A DNA stretch of 64,000 nucleotides from Diplocloster modestus (GCF_019042245.1 NZ_JAHQCX010000014.1:89204-153203), one strand, 5' to 3'; positions 17,697-27,844 are shown, numbered from the stretch's first letter. The notes: generated from the letters alone by a model not told the origin. A program made the numbers and translations.

Positions 17697-17810
17697 AAAC
17701 GACAGAGTCCGGATGCGTGGCGGCATTCATCGCCGGCGCGCAGGGGCCTATGAACCGGGAACGCGTAATGCGTCCCTGTGGAACAGGCCTTAACCCAGAG
17801 TCTGTCGTTT
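17697..17810. other. Three-way-junction-like structured element
   Basis: An outer stem pairs ACGACAGAGTCYGG-type arms (about 17699-17712 with 17794-17808). Inside are a small GGCG/CGCC hairpin (17719-17734) and a longer hairpin pairing AGGGGCCTATGAACC with GGAACAGGCCTT around GGGAACGC/GCGTCCC. It is GC-rich and lies 3' of spoIIID. It could be a structured RNA or a relic of a palindromic element. Confidence 0.45.
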
Positions 17811-17838
17811 CTGTTTGATTTGCAGCCGAAGAGTCGGA

Positions 17839-18111
17839 CTACTCCTGAACCCCTTCACTCTCATGCTGATGAAGATATTTCTCCCGAGTAGCTAAGCCGC
17901 CCCTTATATGGCGTTCTGACTTATTGACATCCAATACTTTACGAGCCTGCCGGGCCAATGTGGGATTGATTTGGAGCAGGCGATCCGTTACATCCTTGTG
18001 CACGGTCGACTTGGAGATGCCAAACTTCTTCGCGGTTTGACGCACTGTGGCATTGTAGTCGATTATGTAATTGGCGATGTCAATCGCGCGTTCTTCTATA
18101 TAGCCTTTCAA
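17839..18111 (-). CDS. spoIIID: Sporulation transcription factor SpoIIID
   Basis: A 90-residue DNA-binding protein that controls mother-cell gene expression after engulfment. The helix-turn-helix TVRQTAKKFGISKSTVHKDV (residues 22-41) and the following LLQINP..A..VRKVLD-type region match the family. Start is a TTG at 18111 with AGGGGGA 5 nt upstream. Its presence implies a spore former. Confidence 0.95.
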   Translation of the reverse strand: MKGYIEERAIDIANYIIDYNATVRQTAKKFGISKSTVHKDVTDRLLQINPTLARQARKVLDVNKSERHIRGGLATREKYLHQHESEGVQE

Positions 18112-18287
18112 GGAAATCCCCCTACAATTTCGATGTTTTTACATTGTATGCAGGGAGATGAATGGTTAGTACCGATTTTCCCATGGAATTCACATTTAAA
18201 ATCCGAGCTGTTTATGGTATCATTTTAAGGTAGCAGAACAGACTGGCGATATTCTATAGGATCCAGCAAAACGACTAAGGAGGACAT

Positions 18288-19577
18288 ATGATATCCGTAT
18301 TGATCGCAGATGATGAAGAACTGGAAAGGAAATCCCTTCGTATTTTTCTAAATCGGAACTATGAAGATATAACGGTGCTACCCGATGCCGAAAACGGTCC
18401 TCAGGTGATCGAACAGGTGAGCCGGTATGAGCCGGACCTGCTCATTCTGGACATTGAGATGCCCGGACTTACCGGTCTGGAGGCCCTCAGGCTTCTGCGC
18501 CGGGATCATCCGTCTCTTCATGTCATTGTTAAAACAGCCTACGGTAATTTTACCTATGCGCAGGACGCGCTGAATATGCAGGTAGACGCTTATCTTCTGA
18601 AACCTGTGAAAAAAGCGGAGCTGACCACCCATTTGAATCAAATCATTGAAAAAATTAATCTGGAACGCGCTCAGATATCGAGAGATGAGAATTCCCACGC
18701 CATTCTGGAAGAGCTTCGGCCCCTGGCACAGCTGTCCTTCATGTCCGCATTACTGCGCAATATGGCCAGCCCGGATACGATTTCACGCTATACGGACCGT
18801 TTCACTATTAACTTTAAGAGCGGTTTTGTGGCTACCCTGCGTTTTTCAGACGGAATTCTCTGCACGGAAAATCGCATTTCCGCAGACGCTCCTGATTCCT
18901 CAGGCAGCAGTCTTTCCTCGTCCATTAACCTTACGAAAGAGGATCAGTTGCTTCAGGAATTGCATTCCCGGTTGTCACTCTCCTTTGATTATATGATCGG
19001 TCCCTTTGAAAAAAATGTACTGCCGATTCTGTTTTATTCCGGTAAGCTTCTATCCGCTCATGACTGCGATAGATGGAAACAGGATCTGACAGAACTATTC
19101 ACCGGAGTGCTGCGTCCTCTGTGTCCTGCACTCCCTATAATCTCTTTTGGACCTCTATTCAGGGATGACATAACACAGGCTGCTCATTCCTACCAATGCA
19201 CACTTCAGGAGTTGATGCAGCAGACTCCTCCATCTCCTCTGCCGGAACCCGGCCAGGGGATAAATACCCATTTAAAAAAGGCCCTTGATTTTATTGAAGA
19301 GCACTACAGTGAAAATATTTCATTAGAAAGTGTTGCTGATTATATTAAAATGAATCCCAGCTATCTGAGTCGGTTATTCAAAAATGAACTGGATAAAAAT
19401 TTTATTGGTTACCTGACAGATATTCGTATGACTCATGCCATCCGCCTGATTCATCAGGGTACTGATAATGTAAAAGAGCTCTCCGCAAGAGTCGGCTACT
19501 TGTATCCCTCTTACTTCTGTAAACAATTCAAAAAATATACAGGCCATACCGTCAGTGATTTTAAACGGCTGACGTGA
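18288..19577 (+). CDS. Response regulator with AraC-type DNA-binding domain (YesN-like)
   Basis: A 429-residue two-component regulator. The receiver domain (1-120) has the acidic pair DD at 8-9, phospho-acceptor Asp55 (LLILDIEMPG) and Lys106 region (LLKPVKK). A ~200-residue middle section of unknown function follows, then a C-terminal AraC HTH (about 325-429). AAGGAGG lies before the ATG. It ends 1 bp from the end of the histidine kinase gene on the opposite strand. It is probably the kinase's partner and likely controls the adjacent sugar ABC operon, as in YesMN-type systems. Confidence 0.92.
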   Translation: MISVLIADDEELERKSLRIFLNRNYEDITVLPDAENGPQVIEQVSRYEPDLLILDIEMPGLTGLEALRLLRRDHPSLHVIVKTAYGNFTYAQDALNMQVDAYLLKPVKKAELTTHLNQIIEKINLERAQISRDENSHAILEELRPLAQLSFMSALLRNMASPDTISRYTDRFTINFKSGFVATLRFSDGILCTENRISADAPDSSGSSLSSSINLTKEDQLLQELHSRLSLSFDYMIGPFEKNVLPILFYSGKLLSAHDCDRWKQDLTELFTGVLRPLCPALPIISFGPLFRDDITQAAHSYQCTLQELMQQTPPSPLPEPGQGINTHLKKALDFIEEHYSENISLESVADYIKMNPSYLSRLFKNELDKNFIGYLTDIRMTHAIRLIHQGTDNVKELSARVGYLYPSYFCKQFKKYTGHTVSDFKRLT

Positions 19578-19578
19578 A

Positions 19579-20943
19579 TTATTCCGTATTTTCCACAAAG
19601 GGTACGTAAAATACAAAACATGTGCCTTTCCCCGAAGCAGAGTCTACATAGAACTCTGCTTCGGTTCCATAGAAGGCTTTCAGGCGGCGGATCACATTTT
19701 GCAGACCGATACTGTCAGACTGCAAAATACGGCCGGTCTCTCTGCCTTCAAACATGGCCCGGACAGCTTCCAGCTTGTCATCCGGAATCCCTGCTCCGTT
19801 ATCCTGAATCTCTATTTTTACATAGCTTAAGTCAGACTGCTGTTCACGATCCATATTACGATCCCTGATCAACCTGATCCGGATCACCCCATGTTCCATA
19901 CAGGTTCCCAGCCCATGCACGATCGCATTTTCCACCAAAGGCTGAAGCACCAGCGCCGGAATCCGACCGGTAAGAATGGTTTCCTGATAATCCGTCTCAA
20001 ACCGTATCCTATCCCGAAATCGCATTTTCTGAATATAAATATAATCATCAATATTCTTAGCTTCATCCCGGAAGCAGGATATATAGTGGATATCTTTCAG
20101 ATTATACCGGTAATAATCTGAAACCGCCTCAATCATCTGCTCCGTCTGCTCCGCGCCCTCCACATAAGCCATCTGGGCCACAATATTCAGCGTATTAAAC
20201 ATAAAATGCGGATTGATTCTGGCCTGAAGCGCCATAATCTGGCTGTCCCTCAGCAATTTTTCCATATCCGCCTTTTCCAGCTTCTGCTGGTTGCGTTCCA
20301 GTTCCAGCTGCATGTTGGCAGACAGCCCCGCCATCTTGTCCAACCATCGCAGCATAGCCGCGATCGTACCCGCCACGATAACCAGACTTAAGAACAGTAC
20401 CACATAAATAGAACGCTTTTCCTCATTAATCCTGTCCTGTTCATCGGTGGACAGCTGACGGATCGCCAGATACGCATATTCATAAAATCCATCAATCAGT
20501 TCCTGCGTATAGCTTAGCTGCTCATAATATTCGATCGCCGATTTCCCGTTTTCCTTGTTGTGATGGACCAGCGCCTCCCTGGTCTGATCCAGAATCGTCG
20601 TGATCATATTTCCGAGATCTTCCACATCCCTTACGTACCCGATCGCAAAGACATCTTCCAGAAGTTCGCCGGAGTCCCGCTCAAGCCGTTCCATGGTCTG
20701 CTGCAAAATTGCCTGTTCATCCAGATTGCCGGAGATGGCATAATAACGGTAGGAGGATACCAGATCCCCCACCAAAGCGCGCACTCCAGAGGCCTGATCA
20801 TGAATGCTCAGGAGACGGCTCATCCTGGCCTGGACCCGGTCCGTGGTCTTATACAATATCGCGGCAGTCAATACGAAGCAAACCAGTATGACGGTAAAAC
20901 ATAAGCTGAATCTGCCTTTCATCGTGTTTCTATTCTTTCTCAA
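19579..20943 (-). CDS. Sensor histidine kinase (YesM/LytS-type)
   Basis: A 454-residue membrane kinase. Two membrane segments (about 12-31 and 179-198) flank an extracytoplasmic helical sensor. The phospho-acceptor is His246 in INPHFMFNTLN, followed by the HATPase motifs LQPLVENAIVHG and DNGAGIP. Start is TTG 20943 with GGAG 8 nt upstream, 13 bp after the ATPase stop, so it is the last gene of the sugar ABC operon. Co-transcription with the transporter suggests that the kinase senses the same sugar, perhaps through the binding protein; that link is inference. Confidence 0.92.
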   Translation of the reverse strand: MRKNRNTMKGRFSLCFTVILVCFVLTAAILYKTTDRVQARMSRLLSIHDQASGVRALVGDLVSSYRYYAISGNLDEQAILQQTMERLERDSGELLEDVFAIGYVRDVEDLGNMITTILDQTREALVHHNKENGKSAIEYYEQLSYTQELIDGFYEYAYLAIRQLSTDEQDRINEEKRSIYVVLFLSLVIVAGTIAAMLRWLDKMAGLSANMQLELERNQQKLEKADMEKLLRDSQIMALQARINPHFMFNTLNIVAQMAYVEGAEQTEQMIEAVSDYYRYNLKDIHYISCFRDEAKNIDDYIYIQKMRFRDRIRFETDYQETILTGRIPALVLQPLVENAIVHGLGTCMEHGVIRIRLIRDRNMDREQQSDLSYVKIEIQDNGAGIPDDKLEAVRAMFEGRETGRILQSDSIGLQNVIRRLKAFYGTEAEFYVDSASGKGTCFVFYVPFVENTE

Positions 20944-20956
20944 GTTTCTGTCTCCA

Positions 20957-22477
20957 TTAAATTACAGTCCCAACTGTTGCCAGCTCCATAATTTTTTCCT
21001 GCGTGGCATTCCGCCCGTTCAGTTCACCGGTCAGCCTGCCATTCGCCAGTACGATGATCCGGTCCGACATGGAGATAAGCTCCGGCAGTTCCGAGGATAT
21101 CATGACGATCCCGATTCCCTGCTTCGCCAGCCCTACCATGATTTTGTAAATCTCATATTTCGTGCCCACATCGATGCCGCGGGTGGGTTCGTCCAGGATT
21201 AAAACCTTGGGATGCCGCATCAGCCATTTACTCAGCACCACCTTCTGCTGGTTACCACCAGACAGTGTGTTTACCCTGACATTCAGATGATTGGCTTTGA
21301 CTTTGAGTTCTTCGAAATATTTCCGCGCAGCCTTCTCTTCCAGACTTGCATTTATCATACCATACCGTCCGATCTCCTTCAACGAAGCCAGCGTGATATT
21401 ATTCTGGATGCTCATACCGCCCACGAAACCATCCGCCTTCCTGTCCTCCGTCACCAGGGCGATACCGTTTGCAATGGCATCTGCCGGGGTATTGATCCTT
21501 ATTTCCCGGTTATTCATATACAGTCTGCCGCTTTGTTTCGCTGTTTTTCCAAAAACCGCATCCACCAGCTCGCTCCGGCCGGCTCCTACTAATCCGCCGA
21601 TTCCCAGGATTTCTCCCTGGTGTACCTCGAAACTTATATCTTCCACGATCCGTTTCTTCGCGTTCTGGGGGTGAGGAACAGAAAATCCTTCCACACGCAG
21701 TACGGTTTCGCCGATCGGTACGGTTTCCTTTGGATACAGGTTTCCCATTTTCCTTCCAACCATTTCCGCGATGATTACTGACTGGTCAAATTGGGCCTTT
21801 TCATGGGAATTGATCACCATACCGTCCCGCATCACGATGATTCGGTCCGAATACTCAAACACCTCGTCCAGCTTATGGGAAATCAGGATACAGGTGTAAC
21901 CCTGCTCTTTTAGCTGATGCATAATGGCAAACAGTTTTTCGGATTCTGCAAGGGTCAGAGAAGCAGTTGGCTCGTCAAGTACCAGGATCTTCGGACGATG
22001 GGACAGGGCTCTGGCAATGGAAATAAGCTGCTGCCTGCTGGTGTTCAGATTGCGCAGGATCTCTCTGGGGTCCACCTTAAGGTCTACCATTTTCAAATAT
22101 TCCTCTGCCTTTTGATACAATTGTTTCCAATCGATCATTTTCCCAAACTGTTTCCACCTGCCCAGGAACAGGTTCTCAGCCACGTTCAGATCCAGGTGCA
22201 TATTCAGTTCCTGATAAATCATGGCAATTCCCGCTTCCTCCGACTGGCCTGTGCTTAAAAACCGTACTTCCTTTCCGCCGGTCAGTATCCGGCCCTCATA
22301 TGTATCATGCGGATAGGAGCCGCTTAATATTTTCATCAGCGTACTTTTTCCTGCCCCATTTTCACCGACAATGGATAAGATTTCTCCTTTGTACGCCTCG
22401 ATCGTGACGTCGGCAAGCGCCTTGACACCTGGAAATTCTTTCGTGATATGTTCCATTTTCAAGATTGCCTCTGGCAT
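20957..22477 (-). CDS. Sugar ABC transporter ATP-binding protein (RbsA/MglA-type)
   Basis: A 506-residue protein with two ABC domains of the monosaccharide (CUT2) type. Domain one has GENGAGKST and VLDEPTASL; domain two has GLVGAGRSE, LSGGNQQKV and LILDEPTRGIDVG. It energises the importer made with the genes at 22516 and 23538. Start is ATG 22477, with AAAGGAGGGG upstream; the frame to 22507 is longer than needed. Confidence 0.93.
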   Translation of the reverse strand: MPEAILKMEHITKEFPGVKALADVTIEAYKGEILSIVGENGAGKSTLMKILSGSYPHDTYEGRILTGGKEVRFLSTGQSEEAGIAMIYQELNMHLDLNVAENLFLGRWKQFGKMIDWKQLYQKAEEYLKMVDLKVDPREILRNLNTSRQQLISIARALSHRPKILVLDEPTASLTLAESEKLFAIMHQLKEQGYTCILISHKLDEVFEYSDRIIVMRDGMVINSHEKAQFDQSVIIAEMVGRKMGNLYPKETVPIGETVLRVEGFSVPHPQNAKKRIVEDISFEVHQGEILGIGGLVGAGRSELVDAVFGKTAKQSGRLYMNNREIRINTPADAIANGIALVTEDRKADGFVGGMSIQNNITLASLKEIGRYGMINASLEEKAARKYFEELKVKANHLNVRVNTLSGGNQQKVVLSKWLMRHPKVLILDEPTRGIDVGTKYEIYKIMVGLAKQGIGIVMISSELPELISMSDRIIVLANGRLTGELNGRNATQEKIMELATVGTVI

Positions 22478-22515
22478 ATTTCCCCTCCTTTTTATTCCGT
22501 TCTGCATGCAGCCGC

Positions 22516-23463
22516 TTAAGCGTTCCCGGATATCTTTCTCAAACGGAAAGTATCCATTCCCACCGCCGCGATCATGATGACTCCGATGGCGATCTTCTGC
22601 CAGTATACGGAGACATGGAGCAATACCATGGCATTGGACAGCACTTCCATCATGGCGCAGCCCAGGATCGTCCCGATGACAGAGCCATAGCCGCCGTACA
22701 TACTGGTCCCTCCGATGATCACCGCTGCCACTGCCGTCATCTCCCAGCCGTCGCCGGAATTGGGCTGGGCCGAACTTAACCGGGATGCCAGGATCACACC
22801 CACGAACCCGGCCAGCACCGCGACATAGACATGGGCGGTAAACAGGATGCGCTTCACATTGATCCCGGACAGCCTGGAAGCTTCTTTATTTCCTCCCACC
22901 GCCATCAGGCTGCGCCCATAGTTGGTTTTTCTAATCACGAAATGGGAAGCAAATACGATCACCAGCGCTATGAATACGGAATACGGAATCCCCGCCAGCG
23001 TCCCCTGCCCAAGCTTCATAAATGCCTCCGGCAGCGGATAATAGGGTTCTCCCCTGGTCATCACATTCACCACACCCCGGGCGATATACATCGTACCCAG
23101 CGTAGCGATCAGGGCGGGAATCTGTAAATTGACGATCAGCAGCGCATTCAATACACCGATCAGACCGGATACCAGCAGACCCGCCGCCACTGCTGCCGGG
23201 ATCGGCACCTGATTGACCAGGCATAGCCCGCAGACCGCCCCGCCAAGCCCCATCACGGAACCGATGGACAGATCCAGGCTGGCCCCGAACAACACGAAGG
23301 TTACACCGACGCTGACAATCAGCAGGAAAGAAATGGAACGGGCCAGATCGATCAGATTTGAAACAGAAAAAAATACCGGATTGATTATGCCGGTTACAAT
23401 GCAAAGCACTGCAAACGGCAGAATCTTTACCAGGTTGGACAATTCAATTTTTTTAGTTTGCAT
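22516..23463 (-). CDS. Sugar ABC transporter permease (RbsC-type)
   Basis: A 315-residue CUT2 permease with about ten hydrophobic segments and the conserved FGASLDLSIGSVMGLGGAVC and GRSLMAVGGNKEASRLSGIN stretches. Only one permease gene is present, so the channel is probably a homodimer. Start ATG 23463 follows GGAGG by 5 nt. Between the binding-protein and ATPase genes. Confidence 0.93.
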   Translation of the reverse strand: MQTKKIELSNLVKILPFAVLCIVTGIINPVFFSVSNLIDLARSISFLLIVSVGVTFVLFGASLDLSIGSVMGLGGAVCGLCLVNQVPIPAAVAAGLLVSGLIGVLNALLIVNLQIPALIATLGTMYIARGVVNVMTRGEPYYPLPEAFMKLGQGTLAGIPYSVFIALVIVFASHFVIRKTNYGRSLMAVGGNKEASRLSGINVKRILFTAHVYVAVLAGFVGVILASRLSSAQPNSGDGWEMTAVAAVIIGGTSMYGGYGSVIGTILGCAMMEVLSNAMVLLHVSVYWQKIAIGVIMIAAVGMDTFRLRKISGNA

Positions 23464-23537
23464 GTTTACCTCCAACGCCGCATCTGCCGGCACAAAGAGA
23501 AAACTGCCGCTTTTGTGCCGGAGCTGTGCGATATCTT

Positions 23538-24575
23538 TTATTCCGCCTTATAAGATTCAACATTATCCTTTGTCACCAATGTAACACCGGAATTAATCAG
23601 AGTCTCTTCCAGTTCTTCTCCTTTATTCAGCTGGGTAAGCATCTCGATCGCCTTGGAGCCCATGTAATTCGGCTTCTGGACAATCGTGCCGTCCACCACA
23701 CCGTTTCTGATGTAGTCCAGGCATTCCGCCGTATCGTCAAATCCGATGACACGAATCTCTCCCACCCGGTTTTGCTCAGTGATGACTTTTCCGGCAGCTA
23801 CAGCCCCGGTGCCCTCACTTCCGAAGATAGCGTTCATCTTAGGGTAGGCCTTCAGCATATCCTGAGCCTTCTGGGTCGCTGTCAGCATATCGGAATTACA
23901 AGCCTCCGTAGTCAGAATTTCCATATCCGGCTGATCTTTTATGGCATCCTGGAATCCTTTGATTCTGTCGTTATCGGTCTCCTGACTTTCTGACCCGCGG
24001 ATAATTCCGATCTTAGCTTTGCCGCCGGTCGCGCCGATCATCGCAGTTCCCGCTTCGTAACCCGCGTCATAATTCGATGTGCCCACATAAGCGGCCCGCT
24101 TACTGTCAGGGGCGTCCGTATCGACCAGTACAACGGGAATCCCTGCTTCTGCAGCCCGGTCAATGGCCGGGCCAATGGCTGCGGGCGAAAGAGCCATGGT
24201 AACGATCCCGTCCACTTTGGATGCGATGGCGGTGTCAATGTATTTTACCATCACATCCACGTCCACCTTCGTATCTCCCAGCACATTAACACTGACCCCG
24301 CACTCTTCGGCCCCCTGTTGAACGCCTTCTTCCACGGCCATCCAGTATTCATGGTTCACCAGCGGGGAAACAAATGTGAAATTATATGTATGATCGCTTG
24401 CCGCCCCGCTCTGCTTTGTATCAGAACCAGACGCATCGTTCTGCTGTGCATTGGAATCAGTCGTTTCACTCTGCCGGGTATTTGAATCAGCAGCTTCGCT
24501 TTGGCTGCCGCACCCGATACTTCCGAGGGCAAGTAAAATAGTCATCACACTAATTGAAATTGTCTTTTTTATCAT
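23538..24575 (-). CDS. Sugar-binding lipoprotein (RbsB-type)
   Basis: A 345-residue lipoprotein. Signal peptide with lipobox IGC (Cys22), then a ~40-residue Ser/Asp/Gln/Thr linker of loosely repeated DSN..QSE units, then a periplasmic-binding fold (YNFTFVSPLVNHEYWMAVEE; GIVTMALSP; VVLVDTDAP; GFDDTAECLDYI). It captures a small sugar or polyol for the importer. AAAGGAG precedes the ATG. Confidence 0.92.
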   Translation of the reverse strand: MIKKTISISVMTILLALGSIGCGSQSEAADSNTRQSETTDSNAQQNDASGSDTKQSGAASDHTYNFTFVSPLVNHEYWMAVEEGVQQGAEECGVSVNVLGDTKVDVDVMVKYIDTAIASKVDGIVTMALSPAAIGPAIDRAAEAGIPVVLVDTDAPDSKRAAYVGTSNYDAGYEAGTAMIGATGGKAKIGIIRGSESQETDNDRIKGFQDAIKDQPDMEILTTEACNSDMLTATQKAQDMLKAYPKMNAIFGSEGTGAVAAGKVITEQNRVGEIRVIGFDDTAECLDYIRNGVVDGTIVQKPNYMGSKAIEMLTQLNKGEELEETLINSGVTLVTKDNVESYKAE

Positions 24576-24608
24576 AGTGATTTCTCCTTTATAAAACGTC
24601 CCGCTTTA

Positions 24609-25961
24609 TTAAATTGTGGAAATGTGTATATAACGTGGTTCGGGAACCTCGGGTTCTTCCTCTCCCAAGTATACTCCCTGCTTTTTCAAAGTCTGCTGTA
24701 AACATTTGACAGATAAGTTCCGAAGGGGAACCTCCTGACGAGCGCTCAAGGCTGCCGCCGCACCCGCCGCCTCACCCGTGGCAAAGCAGGTAGCCATCAC
24801 AGCGATTCCATCTGCGGCGATACACCGCCCGGCAGCTATGATGTTCTCCACCTCCAGGGGTACCAGGCTGCGATAGGGGATGGCATAAGCATGGCCGGGA
24901 ATCAGCCAGTACAGTTCACATCCTGCGCCATCCGGATTATGTATGTCCACACCGTAAGCATTCATCGCTACCGTATCCTCAAACAGCCGGTAATTCAAAA
25001 TATCATCCGCCGACACTTTATATTCAGCCAGAATCCGGCGGGAGACCATCATGCCCATCATTCCAGCGATCCTTGTCAGTTTCGCATGCTCCGCCCCTTT
25101 CAGATTCTTCCTCATCCAATCCACGACTTCCGGGATCTGCTTTCGGCAGGCGATCTCTCCCTTCGTGATCTCCGCGGCATTGCAGGGATCGATGCCGGTA
25201 ACCCGGGTCATTTCCGCACGAAACTCGTCGTCTCTCATCAATGGGAACAGGTTCACAGCCCCGTAGGCCAGCTCTTTGTCCACCTGCCAGGTCAGCGTAT
25301 CCGGCTCCAGGCCCTCCACGCAGAACATAGTGGATACCGGGCTTTTCACCTGCTCCCCGTTATGCTCACCCACACCGGTTTCAAAGGGTGCTCCGGCATA
25401 AGCCATGATATCCGCATCTCCGGTACAGTCTACGATCCTCTTGGCAAACACAGCCTGTCTGCCTGATTTATTCTCGATCACAACGCCTTGTACTTCATTG
25501 CCGTTCTTGATCGCTGCGGTGACATAGGTATGAAATAATACCTCTACCTGATATTTCTCCATGATTTCATCCGCCGCCAGTTTGAATACCTCAGGGTCAA
25601 ACGGGCAGATCTCCGTGTCCGGTTCATGACGATTGTTGGCAAAATAAGGTTTTCTCTCTTTCAACTGGGGCGGCTTAATGCATCCGCCCATCTCTACCAT
25701 GCGGTTGGTGAATTCTTCCCAGATTCCCCTGATCACCTGCCGCCCTCCGGTAAATGCCGACATGGACATAAATGAAGTCACAAGGCCCGTGGTACCTTGT
25801 CCGCCGAGACAATTAAACCGCTCGATCAACAGCACCTTCGCTCCGTTCTTCGCCGCGCTAACCGCCGAGGCGATTCCGGCCGGACCGCCGCCGCAGACCA
25901 GTACATCCACGTTGGCAAATACGGGAAGCTTCTTTTCCGGTTCTATGTAAAAATCAGGCAT
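24609..25961 (-). CDS. FAD-dependent oxidoreductase (PF12831 type)
   Basis: A 450-residue flavoprotein. The N-terminal dinucleotide motif is VLVCGGGPAGIASAVSAAKNG (the G-rich loop at residues 23-28), and a C-terminal FAD contact is AAGRCIAADGIAVMATCFATG. A DCTGDADIM block is also typical of the family. Such enzymes often sit in carbohydrate or cyclitol operons and may oxidise a sugar or its derivative; the reaction here is unknown. It is the first gene of the ABC operon, 33 bp before the binding-protein gene, with GGAGAGGAG at its start. Confidence 0.87.
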   Translation of the reverse strand: MPDFYIEPEKKLPVFANVDVLVCGGGPAGIASAVSAAKNGAKVLLIERFNCLGGQGTTGLVTSFMSMSAFTGGRQVIRGIWEEFTNRMVEMGGCIKPPQLKERKPYFANNRHEPDTEICPFDPEVFKLAADEIMEKYQVEVLFHTYVTAAIKNGNEVQGVVIENKSGRQAVFAKRIVDCTGDADIMAYAGAPFETGVGEHNGEQVKSPVSTMFCVEGLEPDTLTWQVDKELAYGAVNLFPLMRDDEFRAEMTRVTGIDPCNAAEITKGEIACRKQIPEVVDWMRKNLKGAEHAKLTRIAGMMGMMVSRRILAEYKVSADDILNYRLFEDTVAMNAYGVDIHNPDGAGCELYWLIPGHAYAIPYRSLVPLEVENIIAAGRCIAADGIAVMATCFATGEAAGAAAALSARQEVPLRNLSVKCLQQTLKKQGVYLGEEEPEVPEPRYIHISTI

Positions 25962-26281
25962 TTCTTTTACTCCTCTCCTTAAACAATACTATTTTTTAAT
26001 TTTTCAAAAGATATCTTTCATTTCTTCAGTTACCTCAAAAATTCATGAATTTTTTGATATATTTATTGTAAATCCTGGCTCTTTGAACGGCAATAAGCCG
26101 TTTCTTGCATTGGTATACTATCTTTGAAAAACCGATGTCATATTTTTTACTTTCTTAAACTTTTTTAATATTTCTAATATTCCTTTACATTTTCCCGGAC
26201 AATTTTCATAATAATAAGAGAAAGACTTTCAACCACTTCAGTCTGAAATAAAATGCTGAAAAAAATCAGGAGGAACAAGCA
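25962..26281. promoter_or_regulatory. Divergent control region with 18-bp palindrome
   Basis: A 320-bp AT-rich region separates the flavoprotein/ABC operon from NADH oxidase. AAAAATTCATGAATTTTT at 26037-26054 is a perfect 18-bp palindrome about 76 bp before the flavoprotein start, a good operator candidate. I could not place a convincing -35/-10 pair with confidence on either strand. Confidence 0.5.
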
Positions 26282-27616
26282 ATGGAAAAAATCGTTGTGA
26301 TAGGTGCAAATCATGCAGGAACTGCCGCGTTAAACACGATTCTCGATAACTATAAAGGAAAAGAGGTAGTCGCGTTTGACGCCAATTCCAACATCAGCTT
26401 TCTGGGGTGTGGAATGGCACTCTGGATCGGGAATCAGATAGACGGTCCGGAAGGCCTCTTCTATTCCAATAAGGAAACGCTGGAATCAAAGGGAGCCAGA
26501 ATCTATATGGAGACTCCTGTGGACACAATCGATTTCGATCGCCGCGTCGTCCACGCCACCGGAAAAGACGGTACAAAATATGACCAGCCTTACGACCGCC
26601 TGATCCTGGCTACCGGCTCCCTGCCCATCGCTCCGTCCATGGAGGGCATCACCCTTCAGAATGTACAGTATGTGAAGCTATACCAGAATGCCCAGGATGT
26701 GATCGATAAGTTAAAGGACCCGTCGATCCGCAAAGTTACCATAGTAGGCGGCGGCTACATCGGTGTCGAACTGGCCGAAGCCTTCGTCCGCAACGGCAGG
26801 GACGTTACACTGATCGACTGTGCTCCTCATGTACTGGGGAATTATTATGATGTGGAATATTGCAGACGCATGGAGGAGACACTCAGTAATCATGGTATCC
26901 ACCTGGTTCTAAATACAGGCGTAGAGACGCTGGAAGGCTCAGGAAAAGTAGAGCGGGTCGTAACCGGCAGCGGTACCTTTGATACGGATATGGTCGTCCT
27001 GGCCATCGGATTCCGTCCCAATAATGTTCTGGGTAAAGATCATCTGGCATTGTTTAAAAACGGCGCCTACCAGGTAAACCGCCGTCAGCAGACCAGCCTT
27101 CCCGATGTTTACGCCGTCGGGGACTGCGCCACGGTTTACGACAATTCCATTCAGGATACCAGCTATATCGCACTGGCTACGAATGCTGTGCGAAGCGGGA
27201 TCATCGCAGCGCACAATGCCTGCGGCACCCATCTGGAGTCTCCCGGCGTACAGGGTTCCAATGCGATCCGTATTTTCGGCCTGAATATGGTGTCAACCGG
27301 GATGACATTGGCCAGGGCTGAGAAATTGGGTTATGATGCCGCTGTGTCGGATTTTGAGGATCTGCAGAAACCGGCATTTATCCGGGAGGATAATTATAAG
27401 GTGAATATCCGTATTGTCTATGACCGTAAGACACGGCAGATCCTGGGGGCGCAGATGTGTTCCGATTATGATATTTCGATGGGGATTCATATGTTTTCAC
27501 TTGCTATTCAGGAGCAGGTTACGATTGACCGGCTGAAACTGCTGGATGTGTTCTTCCTGCCGCACTTTAACCAGCCTTATAACTATATTACGATGGCCGC
27601 TTTAGGGGCAGTTTAA
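26282..27616 (+). CDS. nox: NADH oxidase, FAD-dependent (Nox / CoA-disulfide reductase family)
   Basis: A 444-residue flavoenzyme of the single-cysteine disulfide reductase family, which reduces O2 to water or acts on CoA disulfide, using NAD(P)H. The N-terminal FAD loop is [12 protein letters not shown], the redox Cys43 lies in [10 protein letters not shown], the NAD loop is [13 protein letters not shown] (about 158-170), and [12 protein letters not shown] is the second FAD contact. Length is normal. CAGGAGG precedes the ATG. Single gene; with catalase and SOD it forms part of the oxygen-defence set of this region. Confidence 0.92.
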   Translation: MEKIVVIGANHAGTAALNTILDNYKGKEVVAFDANSNISFLGCGMALWIGNQIDGPEGLFYSNKETLESKGARIYMETPVDTIDFDRRVVHATGKDGTKYDQPYDRLILATGSLPIAPSMEGITLQNVQYVKLYQNAQDVIDKLKDPSIRKVTIVGGGYIGVELAEAFVRNGRDVTLIDCAPHVLGNYYDVEYCRRMEETLSNHGIHLVLNTGVETLEGSGKVERVVTGSGTFDTDMVVLAIGFRPNNVLGKDHLALFKNGAYQVNRRQQTSLPDVYAVGDCATVYDNSIQDTSYIALATNAVRSGIIAAHNACGTHLESPGVQGSNAIRIFGLNMVSTGMTLARAEKLGYDAAVSDFEDLQKPAFIREDNYKVNIRIVYDRKTRQILGAQMCSDYDISMGIHMFSLAIQEQVTIDRLKLLDVFFLPHFNQPYNYITMAALGAV

Positions 27617-27689
27617 GCGTATTTGCAATCTGTGAGATAATCATAAATTCCGTTCTGCCTGCTATACGAGACATAATACAAAATAAAAC

Positions 27690-27730
27690 ATCCCGGCATA
27701 AGTTTGAAGTGTTTCAACTTGTGCCAGGAT
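27690..27730 (+). terminator. Terminator-like hairpin after nox
   Basis: ATCC, GGCA and AAGTTTGAA pair with TTCAACTT, TGCC and GGAT to form a long stem with small mismatches, followed by CATTTTATG. It lies 73 bp behind the nox stop codon. The U-run is short, so termination may be partial. Confidence 0.55.
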
Positions 27731-27844
27731 CATTTTATGTAAAGATAATAGCTTTCAGACTCTTTCCATTTGGTGGCCGCCCAGCAATGTATTCAGCTGC
27801 TTAATTGCGATGAAAATAATAATCAGCGAGGACTGTGAACACTG

